Positions 20,561-30,183 of a stretch of 40,456 bases of DNA are shown here, one piece after another. The notes beneath the pieces are model-generated. The model worked only from the letters and a program-made list of their open reading frames with translations, had not been told where the DNA came from and ran no database searches. Source of the DNA: Pseudomonadota bacterium (GTDB lineage Bacteria; Pseudomonadota; Alphaproteobacteria; SMXQ01); the NCBI GenBank assembly GCA_022566265.1, contig JADFJG010000018.1:1-40456 (forward strand), given 5' to 3'. Both the position numbers and the translations under genes were made by a program. Position 1 is the first letter of the stretch, and each line of letters starts with the position of its first letter.

Positions 20561-21265
20561 TCATGAACGGCGAGGGCTCGCCAATTCCCGGCCGAGACAG
20601 CGCAAAAAGCGCAGCCCCGTGGGGATCGCCGGGGCGCCGGTATCGCCGGCTATGCGCGGCCCCTCGACGGTCGGGAACTCGACGATGCGCATCCCGTGTT
20701 TCAGGCAACGGATGGTCATCTGGTACTCGATGGTATAATCGACGGCGTCGAGCTTGAGCACCTCGACCGCCTGGCGGGTGATCGCGCGATAGCCATTGAT
20801 GGTGTCGGTGATATAGGGGCCGGAACGGCGAAACCCCAGATTGGCCGCCAGGGTGAAGGCGTTGTTGGCCCATTTGCGGAACTTGAAGAAATTTTCGTCT
20901 TCCTCGTTCACCGCGCCCTTCATCATGCGCGAGGCGATGACCAGGTCGGCGCCGTTCGCCAGCAGAGTACGAAAGCGGGGGAGATCGTCCGGCGTCTCGT
21001 TACCGTCGGGCGAAAAGAACAGGTAGGCGTCCGCCTCGACCTCGCGAAAGGCTATGTGGAATGCCTCGCCGCGGCCCCGGCGCGACTGGCCGAATACCGT
21101 AACCCCGCGTTGCCGTAAATATTCGACCGTGCCGTCGGTGGAACCGCCATCTATGGCGACGATGGCGTCATATCCAGCCTCCGGGCCCGGTTCTCCTATT
21201 CGGGGAAACATGACCTCCAGGCATGGCCGCTCGTTTCGTACCAGGATACAAAGCGCAATTTTCAT
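20561..21265 (-). CDS. family 2 glycosyltransferase
   Basis: 234 aa; YDAIVAIDGGSTDGTVEYL; YLFFSPDGNETPDDLPRF; DTINGYRAITRQAVEVLKLDAVDYTIEYQMTIR. Confidence 0.9.
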   Translation of the reverse strand: MKIALCILVRNERPCLEVMFPRIGEPGPEAGYDAIVAIDGGSTDGTVEYLRQRGVTVFGQSRRGRGEAFHIAFREVEADAYLFFSPDGNETPDDLPRFRTLLANGADLVIASRMMKGAVNEEDENFFKFRKWANNAFTLAANLGFRRSGPYITDTINGYRAITRQAVEVLKLDAVDYTIEYQMTIRCLKHGMRIVEFPTVEGPRIAGDTGAPAIPTGLRFLRCLGRELASPRRS

Positions 21266-21372
21266 GACCGATATTCCACGCGACCATGGATCTCGGCGCC
21301 GCCGGGAAAATACAGGGCGCCGGCATGGAAGTCGGCCGGGGTGACCGGGGCAAGGGAAGCAATAATCGTCAT
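21262..21372 (-). CDS. 36-aa small ORF, translationally coupled between gmd and the GT2 gene
   Basis: MTIIASLAPVTPADFHAGALYFPGGAEIHGRVEYRS; stop overlaps GT2 start as ATGA; starts 11 nt after gmd stop. Confidence 0.4.
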   Translation of the reverse strand: MTIIASLAPVTPADFHAGALYFPGGAEIHGRVEYRS

Positions 21373-21382
21373 CCGGATTTCG

Positions 21383-22387
21383 TCAAATGTCGAAGCGGTC
21401 CTTGATGCCGGCATCTTCCAGATCGGCGCGCATCATGATGCGGACGAGTTCCATGAAGTTCGTGCGCGCCTCCCAGCCCAGCACTTTCTTGGCCTTGGAG
21501 GGATCTCCCATGAGCAGATCGACCTCGGCCGGGCGGAAGTAGCGGGAATCGATCTCGACGTAGTCGTGCCAGTCGAGCCCGACCATGCCGAACGCGGCGT
21601 CGAGAAACTCCCGGATACTGTGGGTTTCGCCGGTGGCGATGGCGTAATCATCAGGCTCGTCCTGCTGCAGCATCAGCCACATCGCCTCGACGTAATCCTT
21701 GGCGTAGCCCCAGTCGCGTTTGGCATCCAAATTGCCCAGAAAAAGCTTGTCTTCGCGGCCGGCGAGGATACGGGAAAGTCCCCGGGTGATCTTGCGGGTA
21801 ACGAAGGTCTCGCCCCGGCGGGGGCTTTCGTGGTTGAAGAGAATGCCGTTCGAGGCGTGCATACCGTAGGCTTCGCGGTAGGCAAGAACGTTGTAGTAGG
21901 CGTTGACCTTGGCGCAGGCGTAGGGACTGACTGGATTGAACGGCGTTTTCTCGGACTGGGGGACCTCTTTGGCCTTGCCGAACATCTCGGAGCTCGACGC
22001 TTGGTAAAAGCGGACGTGCTTCTCCGCGCCCACGGCGCGGATCGCCTCGAGCAGCCTGAGCGTGCCCATGCCAACGACATCGGCGGTGTAAATGGGCTGG
22101 TCGAAGGACACCCGGACGTGGCTCTGTCCGCCGAGGTTGTATAACTCGTCCGGTTCGGTCTTGTTCAGGAGCCCGGCCATGAATGACCCGTCCGTGAGAT
22201 CGCCGTAATGGAGGAAAAGCTTGATATCGTCTGCGTGGACATCCTGGAAGATGTGGATGATGCGCCCGGTATTGAACGAGGAGGATCGTCGAATGACGCC
22301 ATGCACCTCGTAGCCTTTCTCGAGCAGGAACTCGGCGAGATAAGAGCCGTCCTGGCCGGTGATGCCGGTGATCAATGCGCGTTTCAT
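21383..22387 (-). CDS. gmd: GDP-mannose 4,6-dehydratase
   Basis: 334 aa; [43 protein letters not shown]...[17 protein letters not shown]...YACAKVNAY...[19 protein letters not shown]. Confidence 0.96.
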   Translation of the reverse strand: MKRALITGITGQDGSYLAEFLLEKGYEVHGVIRRSSSFNTGRIIHIFQDVHADDIKLFLHYGDLTDGSFMAGLLNKTEPDELYNLGGQSHVRVSFDQPIYTADVVGMGTLRLLEAIRAVGAEKHVRFYQASSSEMFGKAKEVPQSEKTPFNPVSPYACAKVNAYYNVLAYREAYGMHASNGILFNHESPRRGETFVTRKITRGLSRILAGREDKLFLGNLDAKRDWGYAKDYVEAMWLMLQQDEPDDYAIATGETHSIREFLDAAFGMVGLDWHDYVEIDSRYFRPAEVDLLMGDPSKAKKVLGWEARTNFMELVRIMMRADLEDAGIKDRFDI

Positions 22388-23580
22388 GCTGCGAAAAAGC
22401 TCCTGACGGTATTGCCGACGTAATCCACTTCTTCGTCGGTTATGCGCGGATGCACTCCCCAGTAGAGGCCCGTATCCATGATACGGTCGGCGCCGGCAAG
22501 GGAGCCTGCCACGCGGTGGGAGACATGCTCGAAGGCGGGTTGACGCGCCATGTTGCCGCAGATTATCGGTCGGGTCTCGATACCCTTCTCCTCGAGGAAG
22601 CGCATAAGCTTGTCTTTCTCTGCCGATGACCGGCACAGAACGGGATAGCCGAAAAAGGCCGGTTCGGTATCCTCGGTCGTCCGCATGACCGACAGTTTGC
22701 CGGCTTCGACCAGTACCGTGAACGCCTCGTGCCAGGCTTTTCCGATCTCCTTCCGGCGGCGGTTGAAGGTGGACAGTTTGGGCAACTGACGTAGACCGAA
22801 GGCCCCATTCAGCTCGGTGGGACGGAGGTTGAAGCCGGTGGTGATGAAGAGGAAACGTGGGTCGATTTCGGGGTAGCGTCGCTCGATCGCGTCGCGGTCC
22901 GTCCGGTGCCGGGACCAACCGTGAGAACGCATGGAGCGGAGAAGATCGGCGATCTCGTCGTCATCGGTCACCGCCATCCCACCCTCGATGGTGCTGATGT
23001 GGTGGGAGAAATAGAAGCTGAAGGTGCCGATTTGGCCGAAGCAGCCGGTGTAGCGTCCGCCATGGCGCGTGCCCAGCGCCTCGCAGGTATCCTCGACCAG
23101 CCACAGGCCGTGTTCGGCGGCAAGGCTAACGACCGGCGCCATGGGGGTGGCGTTGCCCATGGCGTGGATCACGCAGATCGCTCCCGTCTTCGGCCCGATG
23201 GCCGCTTTTACCGCATCCAGGTTCATCTGCAGCGTGTCCGGGTCGCAGTCGACGAGCACCGGCACGCATCCCGCCTGGACGATCGGCCAGATCGTGGTCG
23301 ACCAGGAAACGGCGGGGACGATGACCTCGGTTCCCGGTCCCAGACGCCGGCGCCCTTGCCGTTCCGGAATCATCGGATTGCTGATGGCGAACCAGGACAA
23401 CAGGTTGGCCGACGATCCCGAATTGACGAAAATGGCGTTACCCGCGCCGAGATATTCGGCAAAGGCCTTCTCGAAGGCGAGGCACCGCGCACCCATGGTC
23501 AGTTTCGCCGATCTGAGACACGATATCGCCTCTTCAATCTCCTCATCGCCGAAGGTCACCGCGCTGATTTTGATATGCAT
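22384..23580 (-). CDS. DegT/DnrJ/EryC1-fold PLP protein, probable sugar 3-dehydratase (ColD/RfbH-like)
   Basis: Start [18 protein letters not shown]; motif [24 protein letters not shown] has His where DegT aminotransferases have catalytic Lys; ATGA overlap with gmd. Confidence 0.8.
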   Translation of the reverse strand: MHIKISAVTFGDEEIEEAISCLRSAKLTMGARCLAFEKAFAEYLGAGNAIFVNSGSSANLLSWFAISNPMIPERQGRRRLGPGTEVIVPAVSWSTTIWPIVQAGCVPVLVDCDPDTLQMNLDAVKAAIGPKTGAICVIHAMGNATPMAPVVSLAAEHGLWLVEDTCEALGTRHGGRYTGCFGQIGTFSFYFSHHISTIEGGMAVTDDDEIADLLRSMRSHGWSRHRTDRDAIERRYPEIDPRFLFITTGFNLRPTELNGAFGLRQLPKLSTFNRRRKEIGKAWHEAFTVLVEAGKLSVMRTTEDTEPAFFGYPVLCRSSAEKDKLMRFLEEKGIETRPIICGNMARQPAFEHVSHRVAGSLAGADRIMDTGLYWGVHPRITDEEVDYVGNTVRSFFAA

Positions 23581-24077
23581 GGTTCGTACGATCCACCCCG
23601 TTGGCGAAATAGCCAACTTACACACCCACGATTCGGGCTTTATCACTCACTCAAGGCCCGTCATCACTATGAAATGGTGATCGTCCCAAGTGACGTTGAC
23701 CTTCGCACAGCGACCTCTGGTGGCCGGAGATGCTAGGCGAAACTTCATTGTGCCTCAAGGTCATTGTCTGAATCCCATGCCCCCAAACGAGTGGAAACAT
23801 GATGGCAAGCAAGAGAGCATGGCAAAACCCCGCGGCGACGTTCGCCATATCGTTCAATGCGCCGTTCCTCAGGCGTAAACGTCGAATGCCGCTCTAGATG
23901 TGAACAAAGCCCCTGCGTCACCCTGGAACAAAGCCAAGGGATGTGTTAGTGCAGCGATGCCTGGAGACCGTCCCCGGGGGCCGGCATGGGCATGGGCCAG
24001 CCTGGGTGGCCGACGGCCCCATGGTCCGTGCCGGTTTAACCAATCATTGGCATTTAGTGATTTAGGTATTCTCCGCC

Positions 24078-25058
24078 ATGACCCGTAAGATGTTGAGGAA
24101 CCTGTTGCTGGCGGCGATAAAACTGGCGGTGAGCGGCCTTTTGATCTGGTACGTCACGACCAAGATCGACATCGGTAGCGCCCTCGTGCATCTCAAGAGT
24201 TTGAGCGCCGTTATCGCCATCGCCGTCGTCGCGGTGATCATCTCCGGCTTTGCCGTCGCCGGTTACCGTTTGCGTCCCATCCTCGGCATGTTTGGCGAGA
24301 GGTGCTCTTTCCTGTTTGGTTTCCAGACCATGTGGATCGGCAACTTCTTCGGTCAGGCCTTGGTCACTTTCCTCACCGGCGACGCCGTGCGCATCTGGTG
24401 GATCATGCGGCTCGGCATCGGCCTCCGGGTGGCGGCCAGCGCCATCCTCATCGACCGGGCGATCGGCTTCATCGCCTTGATGGTCCTGGTGCTGCTTGCG
24501 CTCGCGCCGCTGCTCGATCTTACCGGGGATGCGGTGATGCGTGCCGGCCTTTTCAGCGTCGCGCTCGCCGGCACCGGCGCCATCGCCATCTTCTTCGTCC
24601 TCGGCCGGGTGATGCCGGAACGTATGCACCAAGGCCGCTATATAGGGTTCGTGGCCGATATGGCATCGGCCAGCCGCCATGCCCTGGCGGCGCCGCGCGA
24701 AGGCGTCCTCGCGTTCGCCCTGAGTATCGGGGTTCAACTCATTATGGCGCTCGCCGTATTTATCCTTGCCCGCGCATTCGGTCTCGAGGTTTCGTTCTAC
24801 CAGTGCCTGATGGTGGTACCCGTCGTCGTCCTGATTTCCATGATGCCGATATTCGTCGCCGGCTGGGGTGCCCGCGAGTTCTTGATGGTGCAGGCGTTCG
24901 GCCTCATGGGCTTCCCCGCCGACAAGGTGCTGGCCGTCTCCATCACCTTCGGCCTGGGGTTGATGATCGCATCCGCCCCTGGCGGCGTGCTGTGGCTGAT
25001 CAACCGGCGCGCCAAAGACGAAACGACTGTCTCCAATCAGACCGGCGGCACCGGTTGA
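24078..25058 (+). CDS. LPG synthase TM-region/UPF0104-like integral membrane protein
   Basis: 326 aa; KLAVSGLLIWYVTTKIDIGSALVHLKSL...GNFFGQALVTFLTGDAVRIWWIMRLGIGLRVAASAILIDRAIGFIAL. Confidence 0.85.
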   Translation: MTRKMLRNLLLAAIKLAVSGLLIWYVTTKIDIGSALVHLKSLSAVIAIAVVAVIISGFAVAGYRLRPILGMFGERCSFLFGFQTMWIGNFFGQALVTFLTGDAVRIWWIMRLGIGLRVAASAILIDRAIGFIALMVLVLLALAPLLDLTGDAVMRAGLFSVALAGTGAIAIFFVLGRVMPERMHQGRYIGFVADMASASRHALAAPREGVLAFALSIGVQLIMALAVFILARAFGLEVSFYQCLMVVPVVVLISMMPIFVAGWGAREFLMVQAFGLMGFPADKVLAVSITFGLGLMIASAPGGVLWLINRRAKDETTVSNQTGGTG

Positions 25059-25211
25059 CGGCGGCGATGCCCGAGGCTTGCAACAGGGCTGGCGCCGCTG
25101 TCAACTCATCGAATAACAGAAATCCGGTCTTGGACGAAATGGTTCAGTAGATTTCCTATTCCCCCCGGCCTCCACGTATCCACATCCTGTCGGTAATTCA
25201 CGGGAGCTGAA

Positions 25212-26105
25212 ATGTTGCTGCAATTATCCGATTTCGAAGACATTGCCGAGTTTCGGGTGCTGCGCGACGGTTCCTTCGCCACGCTCGGCCTGATCACCAT
25301 ACCGCAACCGGCGATGCTCGTATTTCTCGAGGAAGAACGGTTTCTCAAACGGGTTCGGGCGTTGGATGGGCTTGGCGCGGTGATCACGACACCTGCTCTC
25401 GCCAAGCGCTTGGACGGCCCTTATGCGCTCGCGCAAAGCAGTAATTCTCGGCGATCCTTTTTTGATCTTCACAACCATCTCGCCCTCGAGACGGAATTTT
25501 ATTGGCGCTCCCACCCGAGCGAAATTCATCCGACGGCAGAGATCCATCCACGGGCCTGGATAAACCCGACCGACGTGCGCATCGGGCGGCATTGCCGGAT
25601 CGACGCGAACGCAATCGTGCATGCCCGTGTGGAGCTCGGCCGGGATGTGATCGTGCACTCGGGCGCCGTATTGGGCACGGCGGGATTGCAGCGCATGGTC
25701 GTCGACGGAACCGTGGTGGATTTGGCCCACGCCGGCGGCGTGCGGATAGAAGACAATGTTCAAGTGCTTTGCAATGCCGTGATTGCCGCCGCGGTTTTTC
25801 GCCAGTCCACCACGATTGGCGCCGGTACGCGGATCGGCAACCTCGCCTATCTCTCACACAACGTTCAAGTCAAGGAGCGTTGCCAGATCGGCCATGGCGC
25901 GGTCATCTCAGGCAATAGCTTTCTCGGAAACGATGTCACGATCGGCCCCGGCAGCACCCTCACGGACGGCATTCATGTCGGTGACGGTGCCCATGTGACG
26001 GCTGGCGCGACCGTGGTGCGCGACGTCGAATCAGGGCAGCGGGTCAGTAGCGGGTTCGCCGTGGAGCATCGTCGATATCTGCGTTTTCTGAGCACCATGC
26101 GGTAG
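25212..26105 (+). CDS. LpxD-like left-handed beta-helix acyl/acetyltransferase
   Basis: 297 aa; hexapeptide repeats SEIHPTAEIHPRAWINPTDVRIGRHCRIDANAIVHARVELGRDVIVHSGAVLG...IGAGTRIGNLAYLSHNVQVKERCQIGHGAVISGNSFLG. Confidence 0.88.
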   Translation: MLLQLSDFEDIAEFRVLRDGSFATLGLITIPQPAMLVFLEEERFLKRVRALDGLGAVITTPALAKRLDGPYALAQSSNSRRSFFDLHNHLALETEFYWRSHPSEIHPTAEIHPRAWINPTDVRIGRHCRIDANAIVHARVELGRDVIVHSGAVLGTAGLQRMVVDGTVVDLAHAGGVRIEDNVQVLCNAVIAAAVFRQSTTIGAGTRIGNLAYLSHNVQVKERCQIGHGAVISGNSFLGNDVTIGPGSTLTDGIHVGDGAHVTAGATVVRDVESGQRVSSGFAVEHRRYLRFLSTMR

Positions 26106-26149
26106 CATTCGGAGCCCCCTTGGGGGGCCCGTGGCGCGCGTCGGCGGGG

Positions 26150-26770
26150 TTAGAAATTGGACTTGGCGATCGCGTCCTCGGCCATCTCGGACTGGCGCAG
26201 GTACTGGGCGACGATGTGCATGATGGATTGGTGCACGTCCTCGACGATGCCGTAGTTGGCGGCCTCGACATGGACGTTGACGTCGGCGATGGCCGCCGAG
26301 CGGCCTCCCGAGAACCCGGTCAGCGCGATCGTCCTAAGGCCGTTGTCCTTTGCCCATGAGACGGCGCGCACGATGTTTGCCGAATTTCCGGAGGAACTTA
26401 TGGTCATCAGGATATCGCCCGCCCGTCCCATGGTCCTGACCTGGTAAAGGAAGATGTCCTCGAAACCGATGTCGTTGCCGATCGCCAGCATCAGCTCCAG
26501 ATTCGCGCTCATGGAAATGACGCGGGGGCGGAAGGTGGTGTCGGTCTGGATGCCCTTGACGTAGTCGCAGAGAAGGTGGTTGGCGATCGCCGCCGATCCG
26601 CCGTTGCCGCCGGTGAACAGCATGACGCCGTCGCGAAAACCCTCCTCGATGATGGCGCAGGCGCTCATCACCGCATCGCGGTCGACCGACCGGTGGGCCT
26701 CGGTTATCTCGGCGAAGTAATCATCCAAGAAGGGCTGGATCGACCCATATGTCTTGTCGGGGAATGACAT
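26150..26770 (-). CDS. SIS-domain phosphosugar isomerase, GmhA-like
   Basis: Start MSFPDKTYGSIQPFLDDYFAEI; FTGGNGGSAAIANHLLCDYVKG; ISSSGNSANIVRAVSWAKDNGLRTIALTGFSGG. Confidence 0.88.
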   Translation of the reverse strand: MSFPDKTYGSIQPFLDDYFAEITEAHRSVDRDAVMSACAIIEEGFRDGVMLFTGGNGGSAAIANHLLCDYVKGIQTDTTFRPRVISMSANLELMLAIGNDIGFEDIFLYQVRTMGRAGDILMTISSSGNSANIVRAVSWAKDNGLRTIALTGFSGGRSAAIADVNVHVEAANYGIVEDVHQSIMHIVAQYLRQSEMAEDAIAKSNF

Positions 26771-27010
26771 ATCGAGATCCTCTGCTTCTCGTCTCCGACG
26801 ATCCGCGATTGAAAATGACCGGTCGACCGGCCCCCGGCGATCCTTCCCCAGGCATTGCCGGTCCACCTTCAGGGCGGCGAAGAACAGCACCAGCCCGAAG
26901 GGCCATTTGGCAGCCCGCCTTCACCCAAAAGGGATGTACCACCCGCCATGGCGCGTGGCCAGAGCGATTCGTGTTGTTCCGCCGGTGCTGGCGCCCGACC
27001 GGTGGTAGGC

Positions 27011-28318
27011 TCAGTCGGAATCTTGCCCGGCGAGGGCGGCTTCGGCGGGTTCGGCGACGCCAAGCGTATCGTCGTCCATGATGGCGACGGAGAGATCGAC
27101 GCCCTTGAGGTTCGCTTTTGTCAGGTTGGCGCCCCTGAGATCGGTGCCGTTGAGGTTGCAACCCTCCATGTCCGCCGATATCAGGTCGGCCATTTTGAGG
27201 ATCGCATCGGTGAGATTGGTCGGCCAGAACCGTCCCGTCGCTTGGCCGTCGGGCCCCTTGATTTCGGCCTTCCTCAAATTAGCATTCCTCAGCTTGGCCG
27301 CCGTCAGATCGGCCCTGCAGAGGTTGCAGCCGGAAAGGTCGGCGCCGCTGAGATCGGCATGGGCAAGCTTCGCTTCCGACAGGTCCGCCATGACCAGGGA
27401 GCAGCCTGTCAGGTTCGTCCCCGTCAGATCCGTGTTCTTGAGGATCGCGGCGTTGAGGTTGGCCTCCACCAGGTCGATATGGCTGAGATCGATACCCTCG
27501 AGGTCGGCGCGGGTACCGCTTCTGCCGTTGGTCTCCATCCACTCGTAATGGGCGTTGAGGATTTTTTGGACCTTCTTCGGCAGGCTTTCCGAGGAGCGGT
27601 GCAGCGTCGCGCCCTCGAGATTCGCGCCCGAGAGGTCGACGTCCGCCATCTCGACGCCCGAAAAGTCGACATCGGCGAAAGTCACATCGTGCAGAATGGC
27701 GCCGCTGAGATCGGCGCCCTTGAGCACCGCCCCGGTGAGGTCGGAGCCCGTGAGGTTGGCGTTGGTCAGGTTGGCGTGGCTCAGGTTCGATTGCGAGAGG
27801 TTCACGTCTCTCAGGTCCGCCTGGCTCAGATTGGCGTGGCTGAGATCGGTCTGGACGATCACCGAATTGGCGAGCTTGGCGCCTGTCAAGATCGCCCCTA
27901 CCAGGTTGGCTTTTTCGATGTGGATGTTGCCGAGGTCGACCTTGACGACCTGGAGCTCGCCTTCGAAGTCGGCCTTCATCAGCGCCCCGTCGCGCATGTC
28001 CGCGCCCGCCAGGCATGACCTCACCAGTTTGGCGCCGCGCAGCGTCGCGCCGCGCAGATCCGCCTTGAAAAGATTGGCGTCCGTAAGGTCGCATTCCTGC
28101 AGGTTGGCGCTGAAAAGGTCGGCTTCCTCGAGGTTCGCCTTGATCAGGATGCAGCGGCTTAGATCGGTGCCGGTCAGCTTCGCCCGCTTCAGATTGGCTT
28201 CCGAGAGGTCGAGGCCATAGAGCTCCTGCAGGGTCAAATCGGCGCGCACGCCGCCATGAATTCCCTTCAGCCACTTCTCATGGCTAAGCAGGATCGCAGC
28301 CAGATCGCTAGGCGTCAT
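27011..28318 (-). CDS. pentapeptide-repeat protein
   Basis: Start MTPSDLAAILLSHEKWLKG; long A(D/N)Lxx tracts (LSEANLKRAKLTGTDLSRCILIKANLEEADLFSANLQECDLTDANLFKADLRGATL...). Confidence 0.95.
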   Translation of the reverse strand: MTPSDLAAILLSHEKWLKGIHGGVRADLTLQELYGLDLSEANLKRAKLTGTDLSRCILIKANLEEADLFSANLQECDLTDANLFKADLRGATLRGAKLVRSCLAGADMRDGALMKADFEGELQVVKVDLGNIHIEKANLVGAILTGAKLANSVIVQTDLSHANLSQADLRDVNLSQSNLSHANLTNANLTGSDLTGAVLKGADLSGAILHDVTFADVDFSGVEMADVDLSGANLEGATLHRSSESLPKKVQKILNAHYEWMETNGRSGTRADLEGIDLSHIDLVEANLNAAILKNTDLTGTNLTGCSLVMADLSEAKLAHADLSGADLSGCNLCRADLTAAKLRNANLRKAEIKGPDGQATGRFWPTNLTDAILKMADLISADMEGCNLNGTDLRGANLTKANLKGVDLSVAIMDDDTLGVAEPAEAALAGQDSD

Positions 28319-28660
28319 ATCCCCTACCGTGCCTTGTGGACCTGTTCCCGGAGGCGCCGAGAGTCCGGGCCTCGGGCGCCCCACGAACAGTCGATCGCCG
28401 ATGGCGCGGCGCGCGGCAACCTTCCCGTTCTCGACAGACTCTTGTGATCGTGCCGCCAGCATTCACAGATAAGTCTTAACGAACTATAACTTGCTGTGAA
28501 TATTAGCGTTTTTCTGAAAGCGGCCAGCCGATTCCGGCCCCATCGGCGGCCCTTCGGGGGCGCCTGAAGCGGATATTCATGTACATCCACATGAGTCGTA
28601 ATAGATTGCCAGGCGGGCGCAAACGCCCGCAAGCCGGGGAACGAGACCTGGGGAAAGTTT

Positions 28661-29473
28661 ATGCCAGGACGAACAGCGCTTATGCCCCGAAGGCTCTATC
28701 GCAGGAATATCGGGGTGCTGGCCCTGGTGGCCGTCGTGGCGTTGATGCTGGCGGGGATGGTTGCGCCTTTCGGCCAGGACCCGGCCTATCATCGCTTCGC
28801 CGATCAGTGGGAATTGCTGGGCATTCCCCATTTCGGCGACGTGGTGTCCAATATCGGACTCCTCATCGTCGGCGCGCTGGGCCTGGCCTTCGTCACCGGC
28901 GGACGGGGCCGGGCGGTATTGACGGAACCCTCGGAGCGCCTGCCCTATCAGATTTTCTTTACCGCCATCGCGCTCATCGCTTTCGGATCGGCCTATTACC
29001 ACGCCGATCCGACCGACCAGACCCTGTTCTGGGACCGCCTGGCGATGACCATCGCGTATTCGGCGTTGCTGGCGTTGTTCATCGCCGACCGCGTTCACGG
29101 TCCGGTGGGGGTCCGGGTGATGCTGCCCCTGCTCGTCGCTCTCGGCGCAGGCGCCCTGATCTATTGGCGTCTCGGCGAGGCCGCCGGCGATCTGCGTTTC
29201 TACTTTTTGAGCCAATTCTATCCGGCGCTGATGATCCCTCTCATCTGCCTGCTGTTTCCGGGCCGTCACACCTTGGGCCGTTACGTCCTCTATCTGTTCG
29301 TCTGCTACGCCTTCGTGGTTGGCGGCGAGTGGCTCGACCACGAGATCTACGCGCTTAGCGCCGGCGTGGTGAGCGGCCATAGCCTCAAGCACCTGTTCGC
29401 GGCGCTGGCGGCCTCTATGATCCACATTATGCTGGTGACGGCCGTGAAGCGATCCCGGCCGTCGATCAGGTAG
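28661..29473 (+). CDS. CREST-superfamily / ceramidase-like multi-pass membrane protein
   Basis: 270 aa; FGDVVSNIGLLIVG, FGSAYYHADPTDQTLFWDRLAMTIAY, SGHSLKHLFAALAASMIH (conserved S/H/D pattern). Confidence 0.8.
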   Translation: MPGRTALMPRRLYRRNIGVLALVAVVALMLAGMVAPFGQDPAYHRFADQWELLGIPHFGDVVSNIGLLIVGALGLAFVTGGRGRAVLTEPSERLPYQIFFTAIALIAFGSAYYHADPTDQTLFWDRLAMTIAYSALLALFIADRVHGPVGVRVMLPLLVALGAGALIYWRLGEAAGDLRFYFLSQFYPALMIPLICLLFPGRHTLGRYVLYLFVCYAFVVGGEWLDHEIYALSAGVVSGHSLKHLFAALAASMIHIMLVTAVKRSRPSIR

Positions 29474-30068
29474 CCAGCGCCGCCGAGCAGCCCCATTTGC
29501 GCGCGAACACGAAATCCTTGAGCGGCTTGCGCCGGCGCGGCGCGAAGCCGGCCTCCCCGGTCTCGCCTGGCGGCGCGTCGGGTTTATCGGGATAGCCGAC
29601 GGCGACGGCGGCGACCGGTTCGAAGCCCTCGGGAATGTCATAGGTCTGGCGCGCGCGTTCGGCATCGAAGCCGGCCATGAAATGGGCCGCCAGGCCATGG
29701 TCCGTCGCCTCCAGGGCCAACTGGGCCGAAGCCAGCCCGATGTCGTGGAGCGCGTGGCGATTGATCCGGCCGTCGCGGTCGAATGTCAGCTTGGCGACGC
29801 TAAGCAGGAGCACCGGCGCCTGACATGCCCAAGCCTGGTTGCCCGGCGCGAGGCAAGCGAGCAGGCGCTCGAAATCCTCCGGCCGGTCGCCGGTCGCGAC
29901 GATGAAGGCCCAGGGTTGCTCGTTGAATGACGACGGCGCCCAGCGCGCCGCCTCGAGCAGGGATCGAAGCGTCGCCGGATCCACGGACCGTCTCAAAAAC
30001 GCCTTCGGGCTGAAACGCTGTTGGATCAGTTCGTGCACCGGGTGATCGGTGGGCGCGGGATTTTGCAT
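29466..30068 (-). CDS. nitroreductase-family protein
   Basis: Start MQNPAPTDHPVHELIQQRFSPKAF; LLEAARWAPSSFNEQPWAFIVA; DIGLASAQLALEATDHGLAAHFMAGFD. Confidence 0.9.
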   Translation of the reverse strand: MQNPAPTDHPVHELIQQRFSPKAFLRRSVDPATLRSLLEAARWAPSSFNEQPWAFIVATGDRPEDFERLLACLAPGNQAWACQAPVLLLSVAKLTFDRDGRINRHALHDIGLASAQLALEATDHGLAAHFMAGFDAERARQTYDIPEGFEPVAAVAVGYPDKPDAPPGETGEAGFAPRRRKPLKDFVFARKWGCSAALAT

Positions 30069-30183
30069 TTGCTTCGTCTTCCAGGTTTGCAGTTCGGCGC
30101 AACGGCGGCTTGGTCTTTCAGAGCCGCTCGTCGGTGACATTCAAGAGGCCATGAATCTGAATCTCAACGAAGTTCGAGCCAAG

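Noticed and set aside
23581-24077. Possible operator half-site GTGAAC at 23900-23905 in the divergent region
   Set aside because: Only one arm matches the GTTCAY-N3-GTGAAC operator; not enough to claim.
26111-26130. GCCCCC-TTG-GGGGGC hairpin between convergent genes
   Set aside because: Possible bidirectional terminator but 6-bp stem, no U-tract on either side.
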